From assembly GCA_029964075.1 (NCBI GenBank), contig CM057147.1, positions 21,783,513-21,847,512 of the forward strand: 64,000 bases of DNA, in the 5' to 3' direction. This DNA is from Patiria pectinifera. Lineage: Eukaryota > Echinodermata > Asteroidea > Valvatida > Asterinidae. The translations under genes were made by a program, and so were the position numbers. Each line of letters begins with the position of its first letter. The first letter of the stretch is position 1. Below are positions 60,601-64,000 of the stretch, piece by piece. Below the pieces are notes generated by a model that worked only from the letters and a program-made list of their open reading frames with translations, did no database searches and was not told the origin of the DNA.

Positions 60601-60919
60601 CGAAATTGGGGTTAGGGGTCAGGAAAAATGGAACAAGTTTTGTGCACAAGTCTATGGGAATGTCTCTCTATATTTCGGTTGTTAGTATTATTATTTTTTA
60701 AATTTTGTTTTATAAATATCTCTGAAGCGGTGTTGGCATCGTCATTTCTCTGGCAATTGAAATGTGAAATACGTACCGATACATTCAAAAACTGATTTTG
60801 AGGGGAAAAAAATATAAAATCAGGTGTACAAAAAATTTAAACATACTTATTAAAATTTAGAAACTAAGTTACTTTACCTCTGGTTTCAGAGCAGGTTTGT
60901 GGTTGCAGCCTGGCTCCAT
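33667..60919 (-). CDS. BAIAP3/UNC13D (Munc13-4) family protein, C2A-MUN-C2B, 24 coding exons
   Basis: Exons (high to low): 60928-60878, 60202-60098, 59241-59182, 58705-58639, 58118-57680, 56474-56352, 55801-55609, 51005-50913, 50576-50473, 49744-49534, 48598-48434, 45709-45585, 44584-44422, 43704-43601, 42729-42520, 41870-41681, 40848-40774, 40516-40412, 39933-39643, 38725-38552, 37346-37094, 35776-35614, 35085-34872, 33819-33667. All have GT-AG borders and compatible phases; the sum is 3831 nt, an exact multiple of three. The start is placed at the ATG at 60919 (context AACATGGAG), giving about 1273 residues; upstream exons are not excluded. BAIAP3 and Munc13-4 have 1100-1200 residues and the same C2-MUN-C2 plan. 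The family primes SNARE-dependent fusion of dense-core vesicles, lysosomes or secretory granules at the plasma membrane. The protein ends LAPFLRQ. I cannot decide between the BAIAP3 and UNC13D branches, so no symbol is given. Confidence 0.88.
34007..34171. mobile_element. Fold-back MITE (GGGAATAAAT termini)
   Basis: GGGAATAAATGTGTGCTTGG at the left is mirrored by CCAAGCACATATTTATTCCC at the right. Both arms carry the AAACACTATGTTTAAGAC block and the CTGGATGCTGATAA block in inverted orientation. It lies in the last intron of the Munc13-4/BAIAP3 gene. The right arm is also the end of repeat family R2. Confidence 0.8.
34172..34625 (-). repeat. Dispersed repeat family R2 copy, interrupted by a MITE
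   Basis: The 34172-34310 part is the reverse complement of 47640-47800 (shared ATTCATAAATAC, CCAAAAGTCAAAACAAGT and TAAACAACTC blocks). A fold-back end segment TTATCAGCATCCAGACTCCA follows and is split from GGTCTTAAACAGAGTGTTTA by the MITE at 34364-34577. Confidence 0.65.
34364..34577. mobile_element. MITE with GGGCCCAATTTCATAGAG termini
   Basis: GGGCCCAATTTCATAGAGCT at the left is repeated inverted at the right as AGCTCTATGAAATTGGGCCC, with CTTAAGCA motifs inside both arms. The target was repeat R2 between CCAACT and GGTCTT. The relative at 37713-38347 shares the terminal GGGCCCAATTTCA. Confidence 0.85.
34671..34848. repeat. Palindrome of two tRNA-like SINE heads
   Basis: On the plus strand 34756-34822 looks like a 67-nt tRNA-like piece: a 7-bp acceptor-type pair (GGCTGGA/TCCAGTC), TAGCTCAGTTGG as A box and GGTTCAAACCC as B box. 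On the minus strand 34692-34755 holds a second one (GTAGAGCACTGG, GGTTCAGACCCC). Outer arms AATTATAAAATTGAA and TTCAATTTTATAATT match. The D and anticodon arms are too poor for a working tRNA. It starts 24 bp from the exon 23 donor. Confidence 0.65.
34872..37346 (-). CDS. C2B-coding exons 21-23 of the Munc13-4/BAIAP3 gene
   Basis: Exon 21 (37346-37094) closes the MUN region (RPGLALDSAKIQGYQYSFLL) and opens C2B (YFGHLGIRMACKEETGGEKT). Exon 22 (35776-35614) gives VCNAVDLPGMDRSGTSDPFI and LVQQTRHVQHNLNPVFDETF. Exon 23 (35085-34872) gives VPLELIEAGGVISLTVMDYD and VLWSNDFIGEAFIPL. The aspartates of M-D-RSGTS-D-PF and M-D-Y-D-VLW-SN-D are in the positions that bind Ca2+ in C2 domains, so this C2B is predicted to be Ca2+-binding. 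Introns here carry repeat R1 (35935-36272). Confidence 0.9.
35935..36272 (+). repeat. Dispersed repeat family R1, copy 2
   Basis: GACTGGTTCCCGATCCATCC, GTCTGGGAGACCATTGC and CGCCCTCTTTTGTTGGCGCA are shared with 46019-46286, and in inverse with 19583-19866. It lies in intron 21 of the Munc13-4/BAIAP3 gene. Confidence 0.75.
37713..38347. mobile_element. MITE with GGGCCCAATTTCACGG termini, carrying a nested element
   Basis: GGGCCCAATTTCACGGCTCT (37713) and its inverse AGGGCCATGAAATTGGGCCC (ending 38347) bound the element, with CTGCTTAC motifs in both arms. An unrelated element (37776-38255) sits inside. It lies in intron 20 of the Munc13-4/BAIAP3 gene. Confidence 0.8.
37776..38255. mobile_element. 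MITE with CCACTGATCTCTATA termini, nested
   Basis: The left end CCACTGATCTCTATACAAAG, then ACTGGATAGCG, is mirrored on the right by CGCTATCCAGT and TATATAGAGATCAGTGG. About 480 bp, with a GC-rich centre (TGCCGCAG, TGCGGCG). No transposase. Confidence 0.75.
38552..51005 (-). CDS. MUN-domain coding exons 8-20 of the Munc13-4/BAIAP3 gene
   Basis: Thirteen exons code for about 670 mostly helical residues. Landmarks are DYCKAGNSSMLTFYHQLASN (exon 8), NCFAIQQGISKLSQTL (9), VTESSISTYIDYCMSPVVDC (12), LNNISSLLQMKVWKDRNSIP (13), LDRLGEGMGDMMAVLKPTKE (14), NYHTWFQEGLIFWLVTFKYE (16), CEGAKLYAASIHKKLEENGF (18), LCITLNNIEHVRAYLDNLP (19) and LETLYKQLMQQIFPRIVEEV (20). The CITLNNIEHVR..L motif is diagnostic of the MUN/MHD region. 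This region catalyses syntaxin opening and SNARE assembly in the family. The donor after exon 10 (AAG|GTCATT) is weak but keeps the frame. Confidence 0.88.
38955..39203 (+). mobile_element. tRNA-derived SINE, third family
   Basis: The head TTGGCACAGTGGTTTCATTC with B box GGGTTCGATTCC is followed by the body TTAGGTTTTCAGTCCCTACC and TGGGTTTCCCC. It ends TGATGAATCCTTGGCTTCAT. It lies in intron 19 of the Munc13-4/BAIAP3 gene and its 3' end received the MITE at 39207-39535. Confidence 0.7.
39207..39535. mobile_element. Harbinger-type MITE with GGCGAAATAAAA termini, TTA target
   Basis: GGCGAAATAAAAACACC at the left is matched by TTTTATTTCGCC at the right, both flanked by TTA (39204-39206, 39536-39538). 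Subterminal CATGTTTAGGGTCC pairs with GGGGACGCTAAACATA. Inserted in the end of a SINE. Confidence 0.8.
39979..40262 (-). mobile_element. tRNA-derived SINE, second family (copy 2, near full length)
   Basis: Minus strand: head GAGCTCTGTGGTTCAATGG, degenerate B box GGGTTTGAATTACC, core TTGGGCAAGACACTTTACTA and CCTCTCTCCACCCAGGAGTA, then TGGTCTCATGGCCTGATGAA and an L2-like tail (AAGCGCACTGAGACC). It lies in intron 18 of the Munc13-4/BAIAP3 gene. Confidence 0.8.
42089..42462. mobile_element. Harbinger-type MITE with GGCC-poly(A) termini, TTA target
   Basis: The left end GGCCAAAAAAAAAAAAGTCT and CCGGTTTCTGGTATG are mirrored on the right, and TTA flanks both sides (42086-42088, 42463-42465). The termini resemble those of 11834-12830. 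It lies in intron 15. Confidence 0.85.
42887..42924 (+). repeat. Microsatellite, 10-bp unit ACAATGTAAT
   Basis: Nearly four exact copies of TACAATGTAA in intron 14 of the Munc13-4/BAIAP3 gene. Confidence 0.9.
45279..45414 (-). mobile_element. Short tRNA-Ser SINE derivative with inverted 5' segment and target duplication
   Basis: Flanked by a perfect 14-bp direct repeat TCACTCACTATTCA (45265-45278 and 45415-45428), the mark of LINE-driven insertion. Minus strand: an inverted body segment (GGTTTTGCCCTTCACCGACG, then TGAAAGTTGGAAAAAATCAC) is followed by the sense tail from CGGTGAAGGGCAAAACC to CAAAATTCCATA. The tRNA head is missing. The inversion junction is within a few bases of that in the 18-kb copy. 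Confidence 0.85.
46019..46286 (+). repeat. Dispersed repeat family R1, copy 3
   Basis: Matches 35935-36272 along its length (GACTGGTTCCCGGTCAATC, GTCTGGGAGACCATCGC, CGCCCTCTTTTGTTGGCGCA). It lies in intron 11 of the Munc13-4/BAIAP3 gene. Confidence 0.75.
47340..47900 (+). repeat. Dispersed repeat family R2, longest copy
   Basis: Starts with CATTCCTATTGGTCGAGAGC and ends with CACATATTTATTCCC. It includes a TTAAACACTGTT-type segment, a CACGCAGTACACGCGATG segment, TTTTGACTTTTGGACCGG and the fold-back end TTATCAGCATCCAG. Partial copies lie at 34172-34625 and 58849-59050. Confidence 0.65.
48215..48362 (-). mobile_element. tRNA-derived SINE, second family (copy 3, 3'-truncated)
   Basis: Minus strand: head GTGTGGCCAAGTGGTTAAGG with B box GGGTTCAAATCC, then CTTGGGCATGTCACGTCACC and TCTCTCCACTCAGGAGTATA. 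The head resembles a Leu/Ser-type tRNA. It lies in intron 11. Confidence 0.75.
48872..49004. mobile_element. Small hAT-like MITE
   Basis: CAGCGGCAAAACTAG at the left and TAGTTGCGCCACTG at the right form imperfect inverted ends around a G-run, a common hAT-MITE layout. The target duplication is not clear. Confidence 0.5.
49060..49520 (+). repeat. Imperfect GACA-rich minisatellite
   Basis: Many diverged copies of TGACAATGGTGACA / GACAACAATAACCCTAATGA units over about 460 bp in intron 10, ending about 15 bp from the exon 10 donor at 49533. Confidence 0.75.
49807..50158. mobile_element. TTAA-type MITE, second copy of the outer family (holds the empty site)
   Basis: TTAA at 49803-49806 and 50159-50162. 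Left end AGGTATGTACGATCATTTGC; blocks TTTGAAACCACCTTCA and TACTTTGAGCA are shared with 16239-17126. It lacks the inner MITE. Confidence 0.65.
51054..51217. mobile_element. Fold-back MITE (CACATATAGACTGGCA termini)
   Basis: CACATATAGACTGGCAATTC, then GGTCACTAGTGCACGTC, is mirrored on the right by CATGCACTAGTGACCGAATT and TGCCAGTCCATATGTG. Arms of about 45 bp. It lies next to exon 8 and the 3' end of the LINE. Confidence 0.8.
51241..54420 (-). mobile_element. L2/CR1-group LINE, nearly complete but lacking the RT core, in an intron
   Basis: It sits antisense-free (same strand as the host gene) in intron 7 of the Munc13-4/BAIAP3 gene. The 3' end has a GCGC...TTAATAAGATGCCAC stem-like end and a (TTA)n tail (51242-51270), typical of L2-group LINEs. 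The 5' border is not fixed; the ORF starts at 54281 and about 100 bp upstream look like 5' UTR. No target duplication could be settled by eye. Confidence 0.85.
51447..54281 (-). CDS. LINE ORF2: endonuclease and partial reverse transcriptase, 944 residues, open
   Basis: Starts at a real ATG (54281). Residues about 10-35 are hydrophobic (FWRIFGIFFWTLLCTLIIST), then a repeated KKTSTYNGP / KKSSTYNGP motif and a basic stretch (RRRSRRG). Residues about 240-460 form an AP-type endonuclease (LNARSLKIK, CETWLSADDD, SGDFNIHVD, ISDHSALTC). Residues about 690-808 carry the start of the RT (RPTLKKPG, SYRPISNLPYLSKVLERV, QSAYRSNHSVETLL, ITALVLL). At ALVLL, where motif A (D..AAFDT.DH) should follow, the ORF jumps in frame to the post-RT region (NKQLNKLQRLQNSAARLV, LHWLPVDKRITFKVLLL, LWNSLPLSIRHAPSLI). 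Motifs A-E, including the YxDD box, are gone. CTAAATAAAC occurs twice at the junction, suggesting microhomology deletion. The product cannot reverse-transcribe. Confidence 0.9.
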   Translation of the reverse strand: MVRQTYCDMIPFWRIFGIFFWTLLCTLIISTAAHAPAFTQHRSPTIAIKKTSTYNGPPPTIEIKKSSTYNGPAPNPHGECIVPQHLHGLANCQQGAVMMTSAQAFCLQLKYQPTELYSLYQGPDFYTTCPLQPQICRTITYLNIRRTPCLIHAPVDVTKTDDPRKRTTLRRRSRRGCKAGIHRRRPTPQSLIPVIIGYGRQTSFSTGEYHPDYLHNGSANCCHSNLVQLTANKTAKAEHTTSFCMLNARSLKIKTNAFVDFVIDNKFDIVGVCETWLSADDDAVIAELNPGGYTFKHIPRTGKRGGGVAFLYRSDLTVQIHPALDNISSFELIQMDIIQNSNAVHLAIVYRPPGSSTPFKDFLNEFSDVLDNYLFKKASLIISGDFNIHVDTTSPEARGFCDVLSAYGLEQHIRQPTHIRGHTLDLLISRKGIDPTGLSDIDIIRGISDHSALTCNLHTPSLRTARKSVVSRNIQSIQPACFIEDLNEASFTEKCTVSNADLAVGSYNSILIATLNTHAPVQQRSVKIRPNTQWYTQKIADGKLLRRQLERKWRSSKLEIHHQLYRQQCQRVQSLVRAAKTGYNLKRINDCSGDTKRLFRVASDLLNRKQPSPLPTHVFAEDLAARFSNFFTSKIESIRASLPAINQTSSSRKTRAVLDTLAPASTDEVRNIMARSPAKSCELDPIPTSLLKKCMSAITPVITNIINVSLDTGVVPEVLKRAIVRPTLKKPGMDTNSLQSYRPISNLPYLSKVLERVAFSRLSDHLQEHSLLDSNQSAYRSNHSVETLLTNLTDNVLQQMDNGNITALVLLNKQLNKLQRLQNSAARLVTLTKKACHITPVLQSLHWLPVDKRITFKVLLLVYHAVHGSSPVYLQNSIQAYHPPRRLRSSDSSLLQVPRSRHSWGDQSFSHAGPTLWNSLPLSIRHAPSLISFKQELKTYLFTF
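54420..55608. other. Rest of intron 7
   Basis: AT-rich intron sequence upstream of the LINE. No further exon or repeat recognised. Confidence 0.5.
55609..58705 (-). CDS. C2A-coding exons 4-7 of the Munc13-4/BAIAP3 gene, with a long loop insertion
   Basis: Exon 4 gives PPACMLKVTVVEARDILGMD. Exon 5 gives MSDPYCLLTVCKDE, a long insertion, and then CQKATLHPVWNESFD. Exon 6 gives ITSIRDTELTLTMWDMDEE. Exon 7 gives LFRHIKHGINKNTDDFLGQV and DLPAATRVDQWYTLQ. The Ca2+-site aspartates (GM-D-ANGMS-D-PY and MW-D-M-D-EE) are present. Between CKDE and the HPVW strand about 115 residues are inserted, rich in His/Pro at first (HHHSPSHEKHPHLTHW) and then in Ser/Lys/Arg (KVSRRNSDGRRSFKKGGRKK). Munc13-4 has a loop here too, but much shorter. 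The insert has RRNS- and KKS-type sites and could be a basic, phosphorylatable membrane-binding loop (inference). Confidence 0.88.
58849..59050 (+). repeat. Dispersed repeat family R2, partial copy
   Basis: AATTCCTATTGGTCGAGAGC, TTTTAAACGTTGATAAA, ACACATCGCGCAGTATGCGC and AAGGAG blocks match 47340-47650. It lies in intron 3. Confidence 0.65.
59098..59116 (+). repeat. Short (TA)n microsatellite
   Basis: About nine TA units in intron 3 of the Munc13-4/BAIAP3 gene. Confidence 0.85.
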
Positions 60920-60929
60920 GTTTGTTACC

Positions 60930-61600
60930 TGAAAAATAAGAGGAATTTTGAAATTGATTCTGAAAAAAATGTATTTGTTAATGTCTATACTCCAAATCTG
61001 CATTTCATAAACTTTGGGGGAAAAAAGGTTCAGACATAAACCATGTGTACAGTGAAGGGAATACAGATTTCAGCGCATAACTGCCAAAGTTTCAAAGCAA
61101 AAAACTTCACGTATGACTTTGACTACTTTCTAAGAAAACACCTTCCGAAAATATATTTGACCAAACGCAATCTGAATGTTTTTTTAAGTTTAAGCAATTA
61201 ATTAAACTTGTATGGAAAGAATTCATACTACAGGTTACTACTCAGTAGTATTTTGTAGCTTTAGGGGCTGTTAGGGTTTTAAAACAGAAAACTTAGCTTT
61301 TCGATTTGATAACTTTTAAATGATTGAACATAACACATGTATCCTGATATATTCTGACAAATAAAGACAATGAGGTATAAAAAAGTGGCATTTGTTACCA
61401 ATTTCTAATTATTTCCAGTGCTAATTATCCACGTATTTGCCTGAATCTGAAAAAAACAGGAGCTTAACATACTTGGAAGATTTATACCAGCAGTAACAAG
61501 CAGCTCATTATTTATTGGATCTCTTAAATTAAGCACATCAGGGACATTGGGTACAAGACAAAAATTTGCTTTAATAAATATCTGTATATTATGTACAAGT
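60930..61600. other. Upstream of the first recognised Munc13-4/BAIAP3 exon
   Basis: AT-rich and non-coding. An acceptor (TTTTTCAG) precedes 60928, so at least one more exon, perhaps 5' UTR only, should lie further right. I could not recognise it. Confidence 0.4.
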
Positions 61601-61601
61601 A

Positions 61602-61788
61602 CAGTCAACTCTCGTTATAACAAACTCGTTCGGACCTAGCCAAATTGTTTGTTATATCAGAATTTTGTATTAAGAGGAACATCAGTCCCATTCATTGTGC
61701 ACATAAATGCACAGTCGGGACCAAGGCTTTATGTTTGTTATAACCAGAATTTTGTATTAACAGAGTTTGTACTAACGAGAGTCGACTG
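61602..61788. mobile_element. Tigger/pogo-like MITE, TA target
   Basis: CAGTCAACTCTCGTTATAAC at the left and TACTAACGAGAGTCGACTG at the right lie between TA dinucleotides (61600-61601, 61789-61790). Internal TTTGTTATA and CAGAATTTTGTATTA motifs repeat. CAGTCGACTCTCGTTA-like ends are typical of Tigger/pogo-type elements. Confidence 0.8.
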
Positions 61789-61791
61789 TAG

Positions 61792-63530
61792 TCAACTTCC
61801 GACTTCATTTTGGCCAGACGGTTTACTTTTGAGGGTACTATGTCAAGAAAAAAAATAAGTAGGTCAACATGACTACATTATTGAGATAACATTTTTGTGG
61901 TTTTATAACAACAGTGTGGTTCATCGGGGATCCTGTACTCCAAGAAAAAAGGTCCACATGTGGTTTTCTTGCGGTTTGAAACCATTTTCCTTGGTTACTG
62001 ATATACTCTGGGTGACACCTCTAAAACAAGGTTACATAATGGCATGCATACATCATGTCTCAGTAAGCAGGAAACTATCGATCATGACGAGGCATATTTC
62101 ACGTATACATCCTTGTTTAATGAATTACTCATCGTGAAAAAAGAGAAAAATCTGGACTTGCCAGTCAAATCGGAACTAAAAAACAAGACAAAGGGACAAG
62201 CACGAACGTGTGAAATATGCCAACCGCTTTCATTTTGTGGTTAACACAGGTTTTCCCACACACACTGAAACGTCAGAACACACCAAGTTTCCGGTGAGCG
62301 AAGCCAGGGAATTACGCTTTCATTCAGCGGGGGCAATCAAGTTGATCCATGCTAAACACGAGCAATTTACCGAGGGAGAATGACCAAGGTCGGGGCGATT
62401 TTCATTTCTATTCAGCAGAAACGTCAAACTTGTTTTCCGTCACGGGCTGTGTTGTTCGGAGGTCTGTTTGTTTAGCCCTTGCGGGGGCCTGTATGTAATT
62501 TCAGCCACTTTGCTTCACAGTGCACAGTAGAACCCTGAAGTTCTTTTTTTCCCCTATCTTCTATGTATAGGAGATTGAACGTGGAGAGTTCCGAAGTTGG
62601 CAGTTATGCCGCTTCACTGACTAAACGCATTCCAAACACCTCTCACCGGCAGATATTGTGTTTGAACTCACAAACACCAAAAAGGCTTTGACAACTTTGT
62701 AACGTCCACGGTGCCTATTTTTAGCACAACCTTGGCAGCAAATTTACACCTCAAATAAAAAGCAGTTTTGTTAAAAATTTCATGCATATTTTTTTGTGCC
62801 TTGCAATAGTTCCTTAACTGTTTACCACATATCTTGACTGTCAAAATTGTGAAATATTTCAATCATCCCAGACAATACTACTGTTGGGCCCTTCATGTTT
62901 ACTCCATGCTTTCTATGCTTTTGTGATAACCATGTACATGCACTTCTAAAAGGAAACCTTTTTGCAGTTTTTTTTTTGTTCTCCAAAAGCAAACTTTTTG
63001 CAAAGAAATTTCTTCCACACAGCAAACCTCTATTCAGCACTTTTCAATTTTTCATTCCAGTTACACATAAACATGTGCACACACCGTGGCACGCAATTTC
63101 TTTCATAGGACATGAGGTGACAAGATGATCCATCAAACTATGTGCCATATAACTTTGTATAACAATTTGGCACCGACTCAGGTTTTGCCACACAATGCAC
63201 CCGTCCCTGCTGTTTCCATTAAAGTGGTCAATTTTGGTACTGCCGGGATAAATCACGGAGTGCATGCACTGTACAACAAAAACTTCACCCAATCTATTTT
63301 GTTGCAAGTATTAAACCAAAAAATAAGCCAGTGTCATATTAGAGTCCATCAGAAGTCCACTCAAAAGTAAACTGCTTCCTTTCAGACGTCCAGTCACAAT
63401 TATTACAGGTGATGGAGAATAAAAAAGGTGTATTTTGTCACTCTTCGTTTAAACAAACTTTTGACTGAATTGAGAATGGAGGACTTGTGAGGACAGCTAA
63501 ACAGCTCTACTACAACACTGCCAAAAGCAG
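61792..63530. other. No exon recognised
   Basis: About 62270-62640 is GC-richer (for example GCGGGGGCAATC, CTTGCGGGGGCCTG) and could hold a promoter or 5' UTR exon of the minus-strand gene, but nothing decides it. The rest is AT-rich. Confidence 0.35.
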
Positions 63531-63532
63531 TA

Positions 63533-63939
63533 CAGGGTTCGACTTTAGCGGTAGCTTGCTAGCCAAATGCTAGTCAAAACAACGGAAGGCTAGTCAAACC
63601 ATTCCTTAAGTAGCCCAGCTGGCGAATCAAAAATTATTGTGCTACGGCCAAGATGAAAGGACAGGAAGAAATAAATCATTTTATTCAGAAAGCAAACCTG
63701 ATTCAATGTGTGCCTAATTTTATTAACTGTTTAGGGTAAACTTATAAGATCTGTTTATTAAAAGACTGACAATTAAGATTGCCTCAGGATACACGTTTTA
63801 GATGAATGCACACTGTTGTTTATGAGACAATTCTATAAAAGGAAAACTTGCGGGATAGTGAAAATGCCCGCGGGCTAGTTAAGAGTCTGTTTCAGTAGCC
63901 AGGCTGGCTAGTGAATAAAAAAGTTAAGGTCAAACCCTG
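63533..63939. mobile_element. MITE with CAGGGTTCGAC termini
   Basis: CAGGGTTCGACTTTAGCGG at the left pairs with AAGTTAAGGTCAAACCCTG at the right. GCTAGCC/GGCTGGCTAGT motifs repeat in both halves. CAGTA flanks both sides (63528-63532, 63940-63944) as a possible 5-bp target duplication. Confidence 0.65.
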
Positions 63940-64000
63940 CAGTATTTGTTAATTTTGGCTTCCACAATCTGAATCTAACATTGAAAAAAAGGGTACAAGC

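Noticed and set aside
62270-62640. First exon or promoter of the Munc13-4/BAIAP3 gene
   Set aside because: The stretch is GC-richer, but no start codon, donor site or conserved peptide could be tied to the first recognised exon.

Overview
The window looks like nuclear DNA of a marine invertebrate deuterostome, most probably an echinoderm (hemichordate or amphioxus not excluded). The reasons are AT-rich DNA, introns of about 0.3-5 kb, host genes of animal families (UNC5C-like and BAIAP3/Munc13-4) and many SINEs, MITEs, Penelope-like elements and L2/CR1 LINEs. There are no operons, CRISPR arrays or bacterial-style gene clusters.

Four host-type or transposon genes can be supported, all on the minus strand: (1) a partial Myb/SANT-like protein at the left edge, probably the accessory ORF of a Harbinger-type transposon; (2) a complete five-exon gene (17.6-21.2 kb) for a 273-residue protein with the PhnD/phosphonate-binding (periplasmic binding protein) fold, which is the most unusual gene here; (3) a single-exon UNC5CL-like gene (24.6-26.7 kb) with a membrane segment, ZU5, UPA and death domain; (4) a 24-exon BAIAP3/UNC13D (Munc13-4) gene (33.7-60.9 kb) whose exon phases all join in one frame, giving C2A-MUN-C2B and about 1273 residues.

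Layout. 0-6 kb: Harbinger end, a truncated Penelope-like element and a Ty3/gypsy fossil containing telomere-like repeats. 6-8 kb: no genes. 8-11 kb: a minisatellite and two Penelope-like copies head to head around a CAG/GTGAGG repeat block. 11-17 kb: Harbinger-type and nested TTAA-flanked MITEs and an L2 tail. 17.5-21.2 kb: the PhnD-like gene with SINEs and a LINE scrap in its introns. 21.4-24.5 kb: MITEs. 24.6-26.7 kb: UNC5CL-like gene. 27-33 kb: fold-back mariner-like MITEs and tRNA-Ser-derived SINEs. 33.7-61 kb: the Munc13-4/BAIAP3 gene with about 20 repeats in its introns, including an almost complete L2-type LINE whose 944-codon ORF is open although the reverse-transcriptase core has been removed in frame. 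61-64 kb: no recognisable exon, two MITEs.

The host genes do not form one pathway. UNC5CL-like proteins signal to NF-kB, and Munc13-4/BAIAP3 proteins prime dense-core or lysosome-related vesicles. The PhnD-like protein has no known animal function. Exon borders were read by eye from splice motifs and frame continuity.
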